A stretch of 64,000 nucleotides of DNA from JAZKDW01 sp040387375 (GCA_040387375.1 JAZKDW010000049.1:32272-96271), one strand, 5' to 3'. Shown: positions 7,636 through 16,903, numbered from the stretch's first letter. Notes: generated from the sequence alone by a model not told the origin. Numbers and translations are program-made.

Positions 7636-8872
7636 GCGCCTGTATGTTTACCTTCAGCGACCCGACACAGGGGAGTGGGTCACTGTGGGCCGGTATGCGC
7701 TTCATGAAGATGGATTGACTGGCGTGTTTCGATACGCCCCAAGCTACGCAGACGCCGGGCTGACCTGGTCCATCGATCCCGTCAATTTGCCATTTTTGCC
7801 GGATATCGAACATCTGGCCCCCCGGTACCGCGGACTTCATGATGTGCTGCGCGACGCTTGTCCAGATTCGTGGGGAAAGATGCTCATGCAACGGGAGCAC
7901 AACTTGCCGCAAAATGCGCATGATTCCGACTATTTGATCCATGCGAGGAATGGCGACCGTTGGGGCGCCCTGGCTATTGGGACTTCCCCACGTCCGTCCA
8001 TTTCCGTATTGGCAAGTCCGAAGCTGCCGCAACTGGAAATCTTGTCTCAGGAACTGGTCGCCATGTACGAACGGCGGCCTCCAATTGATGCGCGAATACG
8101 GAAGCAACTGATGGCGACGCCCAGCATGGGAGGCGCCCGGCCCAAAGGCACCTTGCAGGAAAAAGATGCGTATTGGCTGGTAAAGCCAATTTTGCCTTCG
8201 GATACGCTGGACATACCTCTGCTCGAACACGTCACCCAGCAATGGGGAACAGCGGCTGGCTTGAATTTCGCACGATCAATTCACCAGCAAGTCAAAGACG
8301 GGTTAAGCGTCTTGCGAGTACGACGATTCGATCGCGTCGGCGAGCGCAGGTCCATGGCAGTGAGTGCCGCCTCCCTGCTTGGAACGGAATATCCCGGCGG
8401 TCTGGAAACATCTCGCTGGAGTTATCCTCGACTGGCAGAGGAACTGAAAAGGATAGGCGCGCCACTGGAAGACCGGTTCGAACTGTTTGACCGCATGGTG
8501 TTTAACGCGATAGTCGGGAATGATGACGACCATCCGCGCAACCATGCCGTCATCTATCACGCAGCGGAAAAACGGTGGCGTCTATCCCCTGCATTTGATG
8601 TGGTGCCTCATCCAGACGGGCACCCGAGAGCACTAGCCATGCAACTGTCGCTGGGACGGTTCGACATTGGGCGCGACGCCGTCCTGGCAGATGCAATACG
8701 TTTTGGTTTTGACAGTCGGGAAATGGCAGCGACCCATCTGGATGTTTTGCTGGTGCGGATTACCGATGCTTTTGAGTTGGTGCTGCCCATGCTTTCCGCG
8801 GATTTGCAGCACCTGATGAAGAGGCGCCTGGAAAGCGGCCTGCCTCTTTTGGGAAAGCCGCGCTTAAGTTAA
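7622..8872 (+). CDS. hipA: HipA-like serine/threonine kinase toxin
   Basis: A 416-residue protein of the HipA family. Residues ~169-176 (MGGARPKG) form the Gly-rich ATP loop and K188 in WLVKP is the likely ATP-binding lysine. GNDDDHPRN (~299-307) is the catalytic loop with D302, H304 and N307, and PAFD (~323-326) is the Mg-binding Asp motif. E. coli HipA phosphorylates GltX and causes persistence; the target here is not known. It starts at ATG 7622 inside the end of hipB, so translation is coupled. The TAA stop is contiguous with the TA that flanks the MITE-like element at 8872-9029. All key kinase residues are present, so it is probably active. Confidence 0.88.
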   Translation: MKISKRLYVYLQRPDTGEWVTVGRYALHEDGLTGVFRYAPSYADAGLTWSIDPVNLPFLPDIEHLAPRYRGLHDVLRDACPDSWGKMLMQREHNLPQNAHDSDYLIHARNGDRWGALAIGTSPRPSISVLASPKLPQLEILSQELVAMYERRPPIDARIRKQLMATPSMGGARPKGTLQEKDAYWLVKPILPSDTLDIPLLEHVTQQWGTAAGLNFARSIHQQVKDGLSVLRVRRFDRVGERRSMAVSAASLLGTEYPGGLETSRWSYPRLAEELKRIGAPLEDRFELFDRMVFNAIVGNDDDHPRNHAVIYHAAEKRWRLSPAFDVVPHPDGHPRALAMQLSLGRFDIGRDAVLADAIRFGFDSREMAATHLDVLLVRITDAFELVLPMLSADLQHLMKRRLESGLPLLGKPRLS

Positions 8873-9029
8873 GTACCCGGCCGGAATAAATTGGGAGATG
8901 GATGCGGTCCTGGCCGGATGTGATGCAAGGCGCCCGGGCCGCCGCAGTGCGAGCACTGCAAGGGCCGGGCAACGCGGCAGCGCGCCGGTCAGGGCCGCAG
9001 ACACTCACAATTTATTCCGGCCGGGTACT
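8872..9029 (+). mobile_element. MITE-like element, copy A (158 bp)
   Basis: A non-coding element with terminal inverted repeats AGTACCCGGCCGGAATAAAT... identical over 22 bases at both ends, a GC-rich palindromic interior, and TA dinucleotides on each side (8870-8871 and 9030-9031). A second copy of about 172 bp lies in the opposite orientation at 35956-36127. Terminal repeats plus TA duplication resemble a non-autonomous derivative of an IS630/Tc1-mariner-type transposon; no transposase is in the window. Immediately right of it AGTACCCG is repeated once more, which could be a remnant of an adjacent copy. It sits between the convergent ends of hipA and the SWIM gene and could act as a bidirectional terminator. 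Confidence 0.75.
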
Positions 9030-9043
9030 TAAGTACCCGCCTC

Positions 9044-10804
9044 TCAAATCTCCTTGATCACGACATCCAGCAGCTTGATGAAATTGCGCTTTTGTTTGTG
9101 CTGAGCCCGCAGGCCTGCAAGATAAACCTCAAGTGCGTCGTCCCGACCCAGACCTTGCATCAGTTTGCTTGCCTTGCGAATGAGTCTGATGGCTTCGTCA
9201 TAGGCGGCGTTGTTGGTTCGCCCAACAATCTCCGGAATCACTTTGCGATAGAGCGTCAGTGCATCGGCGGCACGCGTTTCTTCAAGTTTTCCTGCCAGTG
9301 ATATCAGCAGATTTTGCCCGCATGTGCCACGATGAAGCGCGTCCCATGCTGCGTCGAGATCGTTTTCCCACAACGCGACTTCCACCCGCAGTGATTGGTC
9401 GGGCGTTGAAGGTTTTGGATTCCAGCGGCTTGTCGTCTTTACTCTTCGCGCGATGTCGGCATCGATTTGTTCCAGTGCACGCTGGCGTTGCTGCGGCCAG
9501 ATGTTCAACTTATGCGCGATGGCGGAAAGCTTCTTGTAGTGCTTCAGACTCGGATATTCTTCAAATTGAATCCATGTCAGCTGCAGCGCTTCGTCAGTGC
9601 GCCCGCAGTCAAGGTAGATCCCGAGCAGGAAATCGCGCAGTTGATTATCGACTCGCAGTGGAAAAGCCTTTAATCCGCGCTTGGCCCAATCAATCGCCTT
9701 GTCCTGTTGTCCTGCCTTCTGATAAATCTCCGCAATCTCCATGAAGTGATGAGACCGGGACAGGTCCCTGCATTTGATTGCCACCAGTTCTTCGATATCG
9801 CCGGACATCTCGGCAAAGGTCTTCATGATGTGCGTGATCCGCCAGCGGCCAGTCTCGACAGTCGTGTCGCGGTTCGGGTCGGCCTCAAGCGGCTTGATCT
9901 GGCTCCATGCCGCTTCCGCCATGTTACGGAAGTGTTGCCAACCGCTGTCGCCCAAAACGTTGCGATAAATGTTCGCGCTGCCGGAAAATGATCCAAACGG
10001 TAAAGTGGTCTCATAGCGGAACAGGCGCTCCGCAAGGGCGATCGGCTCGGGTTTTGCCAGTTCGCATGCTTCCAGGTGAAGGTCGCTCAGTCGTAGCAAA
10101 ACATCGCCCACCTCGCCCTCGGAGTCGTCGACCTGTTCGAGCGTTTGTTCGATCCGCACGATCGCATATTCGCTCAGTTCAGTCAAGGTGGCAGCGCGTT
10201 CCGGTGCGAGCATTTCTTCCAATGAATCTATTACCTGGCCCAGGCCGAATGCGAAAGAGTGGGTTTCCTCCCAGTCGAGGAAATCGGGAATATGCGTGGC
10301 GTCATCGATTGCCTTGCGAAATGCATTGTCGGCGTTGATCGGATCCGCTTTGCATTCTGCATTCAGCAGAAGAGAACGGTAGAGCACATCGTCTCGCACA
10401 GCCACTTCCAAAAGCAGTTCGATCAGCGTTTCGGGTTGTTGCACCGACAGATATTCGCGGATCTGTTGCCACGGATCGTGCTTCTGTTTTGTGGGTGTGG
10501 AACCCGGCGCCAATTGTTCCTGGTTTTGCTCAATCCAGGCGAGTCCTGCGGCGACACAATGCTTGCAGAAATAACCTTCGGCGGCGTGCGGGCAGGTGCA
10601 GTGGTAGCCGAGGTCGCCATTCTTATCCCACAGTAGGACCAGATAAATTTCGGTGCCGGCGACGCGCGCGGTCAGCTTGTGGCCATCGTCGAGCAGGCGG
10701 CTGACGGCGCGACCGGAAAAATAATCTTCGCCACGATTGAATGTGGTGTTTCCGGCGAGAGTTTTCAGCGATTCCCGCGAGATGAGTTCTTCAAGATTGG
10801 ACAT
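9044..10804 (-). CDS. SWIM zinc-finger domain protein
   Basis: A protein of about 586 residues. The N-terminal region contains a SWIM zinc-binding motif, CTCPHAAEGYFCKHC (CxC...CxH type with an extra C, residues ~70-85), preceded by FNRGEDYFSGRAVSRL, the usual lead-in of bacterial SWIM proteins. The rest is helical and TPR-like (for example DKAIDWAKRGLKAFP and DEALQLTWIQFEEYPS). SWIM domains bind nucleic acid or proteins; the function of these bacterial proteins is not established. The start is taken at ATG 10804 (SNLEELISRE), since residues encoded further upstream look non-coding. It is a single gene, convergent with hipA. Confidence 0.8.
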   Translation of the reverse strand: MSNLEELISRESLKTLAGNTTFNRGEDYFSGRAVSRLLDDGHKLTARVAGTEIYLVLLWDKNGDLGYHCTCPHAAEGYFCKHCVAAGLAWIEQNQEQLAPGSTPTKQKHDPWQQIREYLSVQQPETLIELLLEVAVRDDVLYRSLLLNAECKADPINADNAFRKAIDDATHIPDFLDWEETHSFAFGLGQVIDSLEEMLAPERAATLTELSEYAIVRIEQTLEQVDDSEGEVGDVLLRLSDLHLEACELAKPEPIALAERLFRYETTLPFGSFSGSANIYRNVLGDSGWQHFRNMAEAAWSQIKPLEADPNRDTTVETGRWRITHIMKTFAEMSGDIEELVAIKCRDLSRSHHFMEIAEIYQKAGQQDKAIDWAKRGLKAFPLRVDNQLRDFLLGIYLDCGRTDEALQLTWIQFEEYPSLKHYKKLSAIAHKLNIWPQQRQRALEQIDADIARRVKTTSRWNPKPSTPDQSLRVEVALWENDLDAAWDALHRGTCGQNLLISLAGKLEETRAADALTLYRKVIPEIVGRTNNAAYDEAIRLIRKASKLMQGLGRDDALEVYLAGLRAQHKQKRNFIKLLDVVIKEI

Positions 10805-11146
10805 GATGCAATGATGGAGGTCAGGTCGGAATTTGGATTGGAAGCGGGTGGATTCAACGCCGGTATTGTAAATGCTCCATGGCCGACATGGCACGGCAAG
10901 CGCTCCGGGCGGCCTCGTAAAGCAACACGAACGCTGACGCAAGACTTGTTTTGAAAGGAATCATGACAGGCGAGCTTTTCTCGATGCCCTGGCCAGTCTG
11001 CCATCCGCGCCAACTGGCGGCGTGTAAATGATCTCGCCAGCCTCATTTTTTTGAGGATAGCCTCGGCTTTGACGGTCCAAGCGGTTTTCATTCAATTAAA
11101 ATTGAAAAAGGCCAGCACGATGGCTGGCCTAAGTCTTTGATTCAAT
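10805..11146. other. Intergenic region between SWIM gene and tRNA-Pro
   Basis: 342 bases holding the leader of the SWIM gene (near 10805) and the tRNA-Pro terminator (11104-11130). Short minus-strand frames here give Arg-rich translations without recognisable features, so no gene is called. Confidence 0.5.
11104..11130 (-). terminator. Rho-independent terminator of tRNA-Pro
   Basis: Read on the minus strand, GGCCAGC and GCTGGCC form a stem with a short loop, followed directly by TTTTT. It lies about 16 bases beyond the 3' end of the tRNA. Confidence 0.85.
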
Positions 11147-11223
<77 letters not shown>

Positions 11224-11421
11224 ACAAGCTGGGAATTATAGCAGACCGCCAACCAATACAAGTATCTCGTTGACATCGCTTTGACGATTTCGACCCGGCC
11301 CCGCAACTGCTTTGCGAAAATCCATTCACCCCGCACAATAGAGCCACCTCAATCACCATTTCCGTATTTCCTTTGCGCGCAAGCAGTGGACGCTAACGCC
11401 GCAACGGATACCCTGACCCCC

Positions 11422-12558
11422 ATGCCAATCAAAATCAGCCAACTTTTCGACGCCGGCGCCATTGATGTCCTGCGCGCCGATTCTCCCCAGACGATTGAAG
11501 TCAACATCCGCAAGGATTCGCACGCAGACCTTGCGCAGTGGTTCTATTTCCGCGTCCAGGGCGCGCGTGGGGAAGCGTGCACGATACGCTTCATGAACGC
11601 CGGGCAGGCGATTTACCCCGGCGGCTGGGAAAACTATCAGGCGGTGGCGAGCTACGATCGCGAGACCTGGTTTCGGGTGCCGACCGCCTATGACGGCCGG
11701 GTGATGACGGTGACACACACGCCGCTGCACGACAGCGTGTATTACGCCTATTTCGAACCGTACTCATGGGAGCGCCATCTGCGCTTGCTGGGCCGGGCGG
11801 CGGTCTCGCCGCTGGCGCGTGTGCTGGATCTTGGCAACACGGTCGATGGCCGCGACCTGAACTTGGTCGTGGCCGGCGATCCTTCCGCGCAAAAGAAAAT
11901 CTGGATCATCGCCCGCCAGCATCCCGGCGAGACCATGGCGGAGTGGTTCGTCGAGGGTTTGCTCGAGGCGCTGCTGGACCCGGCCAATCCGATTGCGCGC
12001 CGGCTCTTGCAGCGCGCGGTGTTTTACATCGTGCCGAACATGAATCCGGACGGCTCGGTGCGCGGCAACCTGCGCACCAACGCGGCCGGCGCCAACCTCA
12101 ATCGTGAATGGATGACACCATCGATGGAAATCAGTCCCGAGGTTTTTCTCGTGAAGAAAAAAATCCATGAGGTGGGATGCGATTTTTTCCTGGATGTTCA
12201 CGGCGATGAAGCCTTGCCTTATGTATTTGTGGCGGGCAGTGAAATGCTGGAAGGTTTCAGTGAACAACAGGCGGCGGAGCAGGCGGCTTTCATCGCGCAG
12301 TTCAAGCAGGCCAGTCCGGACTTCCAGTCGCAGTATGGGTATGGGTCGGGCAAGTACCGGGAAGAGATGCTGAAGCTGGCGTCGAAATATGTCGGCCACA
12401 CTTTCAAATGCCTGTCGCTGACGCTGGAATTGCCATTCAAGGATAATGCGGCGCTGCCTGATGCGGCGGTGGGCTGGAGCGGGGAGCGTAGCGCGAAGCT
12501 GGGGGCGGCTGTGTTGCAGCCGATTCTGGGCGCGCTGGAAAGTGTAGGGGCGGGCTGA
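11422..12558 (+). CDS. M14 family metallocarboxypeptidase-like protein
   Basis: A protein of about 378 residues in the cytosolic-carboxypeptidase branch of M14. The N-terminal ~120 residues form a beta-rich domain (LAQWFYFRVQGARGE, YDRETWFRVPTAYDG). The zinc peptidase domain follows with HPGETMAEW (HxxE zinc ligands), NMNPDGSVRGNLRTNAAGANLNREW (substrate-binding Asn-Arg), LDVHGDE (third zinc-ligand His) and LTLELPF (catalytic Glu). It should remove C-terminal residues from peptides or proteins; the bacterial substrates are unknown. The start is ATG 11422 (PIKISQLF); the longer frame from 11281 has no domain or ribosome-site support. It is divergent from tRNA-Pro. Confidence 0.88.
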   Translation: MPIKISQLFDAGAIDVLRADSPQTIEVNIRKDSHADLAQWFYFRVQGARGEACTIRFMNAGQAIYPGGWENYQAVASYDRETWFRVPTAYDGRVMTVTHTPLHDSVYYAYFEPYSWERHLRLLGRAAVSPLARVLDLGNTVDGRDLNLVVAGDPSAQKKIWIIARQHPGETMAEWFVEGLLEALLDPANPIARRLLQRAVFYIVPNMNPDGSVRGNLRTNAAGANLNREWMTPSMEISPEVFLVKKKIHEVGCDFFLDVHGDEALPYVFVAGSEMLEGFSEQQAAEQAAFIAQFKQASPDFQSQYGYGSGKYREEMLKLASKYVGHTFKCLSLTLELPFKDNAALPDAAVGWSGERSAKLGAAVLQPILGALESVGAG

Positions 12559-12615
12559 GGGTTACGTTTTTAAGGTGTCAGCCTGGATTGCGGTTCGCAC
12601 GGGAAGGACTCCCCG

Positions 12616-12788
12616 TAGGGTGGAAAAGCGGAGCGCTTGCAGGGCGCATATTCGCTTGCAAGCGAATATCGTTTCGCAGGCGTGAGGCAATGCCTCACGA
12701 AACCCCTGCTACACCCTTCCACCGTGCAGCGTTCGCAAATGCCATCCATGATCGAACATGGTGGAAGGCGCTCCGCTTTTCCACCCTA
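12616..12788. repeat. 173-bp inverted-repeat element with internal palindromes
   Basis: The ends are perfect 21-base inverted repeats, starting TAGGGTGGAAAAGCGGAG at 12616 and ending in its complement at 12788. Inside are a 22-base palindrome (12648-12669, centred on CTTGCAAG) and a smaller one with TGAGGCA and TGCCTCA arms (12683-12697). If the terminal TA is a target duplication, this is another small TA-flanked MITE-like element. A related hairpin (GGGTGGAAAAGC arms) lies at 38232-38264. No coding capacity. Confidence 0.65.
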
Positions 12789-12813
12789 CAAAACCTTTCG
12801 GTGCCTTGCCAGG

Positions 12814-14043
12814 TCAGTGCAGATGCCCGGATGTCTGCGGCATGTCGTCCGGCATCTCCGCATGCACCAGTTCGGCTTCGGCATCGCTGAACAGCGGCGC
12901 GCCGCAGTCGTCGCAAAATTCCATCGGGAAGTGTTCATCGTGATGTGTGATATCGGTGACGCCGCATTCCTTCAGCAGCGCCATGATTTCATTGATCGGG
13001 TCGGTGCCTGGCATCTCGTCGATCGCCGTATCTTCTTCGGCGGTTTCAGGTCCGTACAGCGGCCAGACAATGCCGTAGATGACTTCGGATTTCTTGAGCA
13101 GCGTGAAGCTGATGCGGTACTCGTCTACCCGGTCGTTGTTGAGCTCCTCGCCAAAATTGCCGATGATGACGGACAGCCTGGTGGCCTCGATGCCCAGCGA
13201 ATGTGTCAGGTAATGCACGGCTGCATGGATGGAAACAGGGCGGACCTTGCGGTCGGCTTCGCGGCACGCAACGTAATACGCTTCCGGCGCCAGCAATTCA
13301 ACACCGCAGCCGGGCAGCAAGCGTTCCACGCTCGGGATGGACTGGGTGCGCCATTGCGTCAGCGCCTCTTCCCGTTCGGCCATCACATTGAGCTGCGTCG
13401 GCGACGTCTGCCAGCGGAAAAACGGGGCGTCGGCCGCCGCAACGACAACCGCCAGCAGGTAGCGGGTATCGGCAAGAAACGGGGCGGTATCCGCAGGATT
13501 CACCAGCGGGCCAAGCGCGGCGCCGGCCAGCGCGGCTTGTGCCATGCGCTGGGTCATCGTGTAGGTTTCGGCGTGGGTGCGCGGCAACTGGTCGATCGAA
13601 AACAGGGTCGGCGCCATCGCCAGCCGCGTGTCTTCCGCCAGCACGTGGCCGTACAGGTGCGCGCTCAGCGTCATCACATGGTCCGCCGCAATCGGGCCGG
13701 AGGCGATCACAAAACGGGTCCAGGCAAGCACCGGCACCGCGATCAGCAAGGCATCGTAATGCTTGTCGTCACGCTCGATCCGGGCCGATGAGCTGACCGC
13801 TTCGACCGATTCCATCAACACATCGTAGGTGCTGACGTCGGCCACGAACAGGAAGTCGAGCGCGGCGTCGATGGTGTTCTGGTGATCGGTCTTCAGCAGC
13901 TTTTGCAGAAGGGCATCCAGGCTGCGCTCCCAGCTGCGCTCTTCGAGGCGGCTGCTGGCTTGCAGGATGGCATGGGCTAATGAGGCGAGCCGCTGGCTGT
14001 CCGCAGAGAGTTTAAGGGAGGAACCTTTGGTAGAACGACGCAT
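12814..14043 (-). CDS. DUF2863 family protein
   Basis: A 409-residue protein recognised as DUF2863, a family I know from Burkholderiales and of unknown function. The N-terminal half is helical (LKLSADSQRLASLAHAILQ, SWERSLDALLQKLL). The middle is hydrophobic but not clearly membrane-spanning. The C-terminus carries CDDCGAPLF, a CxxC pair that might bind zinc, and an acidic tail ending in SGHLH. The start is ATG 14043 (RRSTKGSSLK); residues encoded upstream are Ser/Arg-rich and look non-coding. The gene follows acnA on the same strand, but the acnA terminator separates them, so it is probably transcribed alone. Confidence 0.8.
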   Translation of the reverse strand: MRRSTKGSSLKLSADSQRLASLAHAILQASSRLEERSWERSLDALLQKLLKTDHQNTIDAALDFLFVADVSTYDVLMESVEAVSSSARIERDDKHYDALLIAVPVLAWTRFVIASGPIAADHVMTLSAHLYGHVLAEDTRLAMAPTLFSIDQLPRTHAETYTMTQRMAQAALAGAALGPLVNPADTAPFLADTRYLLAVVVAAADAPFFRWQTSPTQLNVMAEREEALTQWRTQSIPSVERLLPGCGVELLAPEAYYVACREADRKVRPVSIHAAVHYLTHSLGIEATRLSVIIGNFGEELNNDRVDEYRISFTLLKKSEVIYGIVWPLYGPETAEEDTAIDEMPGTDPINEIMALLKECGVTDITHHDEHFPMEFCDDCGAPLFSDAEAELVHAEMPDDMPQTSGHLH

Positions 14044-14140
14044 GATGGGATGACTGTGACGAGAGACTGAGGGAAGGTATTGTAGTGCATTCGGCGTGCA
14101 TGAATGTAAATACCATTCCGGCAAGGGAAGTACCTTGGAC

Positions 14141-14175
14141 AAAAAAAAGCCGCGAGGAAAAATCCTCGCGGCTTT
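14141..14175 (-). terminator. Terminator downstream of acnA
   Basis: Arms GCCGCGAGGA and TCCTCGCGGC are perfect over 10 base pairs around an AAAA/TTTT loop. On the minus strand the hairpin is followed by TTTTTTTT. It begins about 20 bases beyond the acnA stop. Confidence 0.9.
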
Positions 14176-14194
14176 CAGAGACGGACAACAGGGC

Positions 14195-16903
14195 TCAGGC
14201 TGCGAGCAGTTGACGCAGCACAAACGGCAAGATGCCGCCGTGCTTGTAGTAGTCGACTTCGATCGGTGTATCGATGCGCAGCAGGACCGTGACATTCTGG
14301 CTTTCACCATTGCTGCGGTTGATGACCAGCGTGACCAGTTGTTGCGGCTTGATGTCGTCTTCAATGCCTTTCAGGTCAAAGGTTTCATCGCCGCGGATGC
14401 CCAGGGTGGCGACACTGTCGTCACCGATGAACTGCAGTGGCAACACGCCCATGCCGACCAGATTGGAACGGTGGATGCGCTCGAACGAACGGGCAATCAC
14501 GGCCTTGACGCCGAGCAGTTGGGTGCCCTTGGCTGCCCAGTCGCGCGACGAACCCGTGCCGTACTCTTCACCGGCGAACACCATGGTTGGCACGCCATCA
14601 CCGACGTATTTCATGGCGGCGTCGTAGATCGACATTTCTTCGCCGCTTGGCTGATGGACCGTCAGGCCGCCTTCAACACGCGAGCCGTCCGGTTGCGCCG
14701 GAATCATCAGGTTCTTGATACGCACGTTGGCGAAGGTGCCGCGCATCATGATCTCGTGATTGCCGCGGCGTGAGCCGTAAGAGTTGAAGTCGGCCTTCTG
14801 GACGCCATGCTCGATCAGCCATTTGCCGGCCGGGCTGGATTCCTTGATCGAACCTGCGGGGGAGATATGGTCGGTGGTGATCGAGTCGCCGAACACACCC
14901 AGCGCGCGCGCACCCTGGATACCGGTGGCAGCCGCTTTCGGCTCCATCGTGAAGTCCTGGAAGAACGGCGGCTCGGCGATGTAGGTCGACGTCGGCCAAT
15001 TGTAGACCTGGCCCTGGGCCACGCCCTTGATGCCTTCCCACAGTTTTCCGGGGGCGCCTTTGACGTCGGCGTAGTTTTCCTTGAAGGTTTTGGCGTTCAG
15101 GGCAAACTTCATCAGCTTGGCGATTTCGCCACTGGTTGGCCAGATGTCGCCGAGGAAAATATCCTTGCCCTTGACGCGGCCGACCGGTTCGGTCATCAGG
15201 TCGCGCGTCATGTTGCCGGCAATCGCGTAAGCGACGACCAACGGTGGCGAGGCCAGGAAGTTGGAGCGGATGTTCGGATGGATCCGTGCTTCGAAGTTGC
15301 GGTTGCCGGACAGCACGGCGGATGCCACGATGTCGTTCTTGGCGATCGCTTCGTTCATTGCCGGTGTCAGGTCGCCGGCGTTGCCGATACAGGTGGTGCA
15401 GCCGTAGGCGGTGACGCCGAAGCCGAGTTTTTCCATGTACGGCAGCAGGCCCGCCGCTTCCAGGTACTTGGTGACGACGCGCGAGCCGGGAGCCAGCGAG
15501 GTCTTGATGTGCGGCGAGACTTTCAGGCCGGCTTCGACTGCTTTCTTGCACAGCAGGCCGGCTGCGATCATCACGCTCGGATTGGAGGTGTTGGTGCAGG
15601 AGGTGATTGCCGCGATCAGCACGTCGCCGTTCATGACCTTCTGGCCATCGCTGGTCTGGTACACGGCGTCCAGGTCTTCCGGATTCTTGTTGAAGCCGTT
15701 TTCCGCGGTCGACTTGGCGAACAGCTCGGCGAAGTTGGCCTTGACGTGGCCGATTTCGATGCGGTCTTGCGGACGTTTCGGGCCCGCCAGCGACGGTGCG
15801 ACGGTGCCGAGGTCGAGCGCGACCACATGGGTGTAGTCGATTTCGCCGGATTTCGGAATGCCGAACAGCTTTTGCGCCTTGAAATAACCCGCGAAGGAAT
15901 CGATCTCCGCCTTGCTGCGGCCGGTGCCCTGGAAATATTCGATGGTAGCTTCGTCAACCGGGAAGAAGCCCATCGTTGCGCCGTATTCCGGCGCCATGTT
16001 GGCGATGGTTGCGCGGTCGGTCAGCGACAGCGACTCGGTGCCTTCGCCGAAGAACTCGACAAACTTGCCGACGACTTTTTCCTTGCGCAGCATTTCGGTA
16101 ATGGTCAGCACCAGATCGGTGGCGGTCACGCCTTCGCGCAACTGGCCGGTCAGGTTGACGCCGACCACGTCAGGGGTCAGGAAGTAGACCGGCTGGCCGA
16201 GCATGCCGGCTTCGGCTTCGATGCCGCCCACGCCCCAGCCGACGACGCCGATGCCGTTGATCATGGTGGTGTGGGAGTCGGTGCCGACCAGGGTGTCCGG
16301 ATAATAAACGTCGTCTTTCTTGTGGACGCCGCGCGCCAGGTACTCGAGGTTAACCTGATGCACGATGCCGAAGCCCGGAGGCACGACGCCGAAGGTATCG
16401 AATGCCTGCATGCCCCATTTCATGAACTGGTAGCGCTCGTTGTTGCGCTGGAATTCCAGTCTCATGTTGAGATCAAGCGCTTTTTTCTCGCGGAAATGAT
16501 CGATCTGGATGGAATGGTCGACCACCAGGTCGACGGGCACCAGCGGCTCGATGTTTTTCGGGTCGATGTCCATCTTGCGGGCGACACCACGCATGGCGGC
16601 GAGGTCAGCCAGCAGCGGTACGCCGGTGAAGTCCTGCAACACGACGCGCGAGACGACAAACGGAATCTCATCGGTACGGGGGCCGGTCGGCGCCCAGTTC
16701 GCGAGTTGCCGCACATGTTCTTCGGTCACTTTCTTGCCATCGCAATTGCGCAGCACGGATTCGAGAACGATGCGGATCGATACCGGCAGGCGTGAAATAT
16801 TGATGCCGAGCTTTTTCTCCAGCGCTGGAAGCGAGTAGAACTTGCCCTTTTTGGAATCCGAAATCTTGAATTCCTTGAGCGTGTTCAAGGTATTGCGGGA
16901 CAT
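14195..16903 (-). CDS. acnA: Aconitate hydratase A
   Basis: A 902-residue TCA-cycle enzyme that interconverts citrate and isocitrate through a [4Fe-4S] cluster. Cluster cysteines are visible in TSCTNTSNP and in YGCTTCIGNAG. VGTDSHTTMINGIGVVGWGVGG and SVLSGNRNFEARIHP are typical AcnA/IRP1-type segments, and the swivel domain contains GEEYGTGSSRDWAAKG. Length is normal for AcnA. A good ribosome site (AAGGAGAGG) stands just before the ATG. Its neighbours on the same strand are an MliC-like protein, a CitE-like lyase and malate dehydrogenase, so it belongs to the TCA cluster, but a gap of 98 bases suggests its own promoter is possible. Confidence 0.97.
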   Translation of the reverse strand: MSRNTLNTLKEFKISDSKKGKFYSLPALEKKLGINISRLPVSIRIVLESVLRNCDGKKVTEEHVRQLANWAPTGPRTDEIPFVVSRVVLQDFTGVPLLADLAAMRGVARKMDIDPKNIEPLVPVDLVVDHSIQIDHFREKKALDLNMRLEFQRNNERYQFMKWGMQAFDTFGVVPPGFGIVHQVNLEYLARGVHKKDDVYYPDTLVGTDSHTTMINGIGVVGWGVGGIEAEAGMLGQPVYFLTPDVVGVNLTGQLREGVTATDLVLTITEMLRKEKVVGKFVEFFGEGTESLSLTDRATIANMAPEYGATMGFFPVDEATIEYFQGTGRSKAEIDSFAGYFKAQKLFGIPKSGEIDYTHVVALDLGTVAPSLAGPKRPQDRIEIGHVKANFAELFAKSTAENGFNKNPEDLDAVYQTSDGQKVMNGDVLIAAITSCTNTSNPSVMIAAGLLCKKAVEAGLKVSPHIKTSLAPGSRVVTKYLEAAGLLPYMEKLGFGVTAYGCTTCIGNAGDLTPAMNEAIAKNDIVASAVLSGNRNFEARIHPNIRSNFLASPPLVVAYAIAGNMTRDLMTEPVGRVKGKDIFLGDIWPTSGEIAKLMKFALNAKTFKENYADVKGAPGKLWEGIKGVAQGQVYNWPTSTYIAEPPFFQDFTMEPKAAATGIQGARALGVFGDSITTDHISPAGSIKESSPAGKWLIEHGVQKADFNSYGSRRGNHEIMMRGTFANVRIKNLMIPAQPDGSRVEGGLTVHQPSGEEMSIYDAAMKYVGDGVPTMVFAGEEYGTGSSRDWAAKGTQLLGVKAVIARSFERIHRSNLVGMGVLPLQFIGDDSVATLGIRGDETFDLKGIEDDIKPQQLVTLVINRSNGESQNVTVLLRIDTPIEVDYYKHGGILPFVLRQLLAA

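Noticed and set aside
7309..9030. Whole hipBA region as a mobile genomic island
   Set aside because: No integrase, transposase gene or direct-repeat att sites were seen; only a MITE-like element at one end.
11281..11421. Longer N-terminus for the M14 peptidase
   Set aside because: The extra 47 residues have no family similarity and no ribosome site; ATG 11422 gives the usual domain start.
12648..12697. CRISPR-like palindromes
   Set aside because: Only two different palindromes within one element; no regularly spaced direct repeats or spacers.
14044..14364. Longer N-terminus for the DUF2863 protein
   Set aside because: It would overlap the acnA terminator and the acnA 3' end, and reads as Ser/Arg/Cys-rich shadow sequence.
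14807..16795. 662-codon plus-strand open frame opposite acnA
   Set aside because: Shadow of the acnA reading frame caused by high GC at third positions; His/Gly/Val/Arg-rich with no domain.
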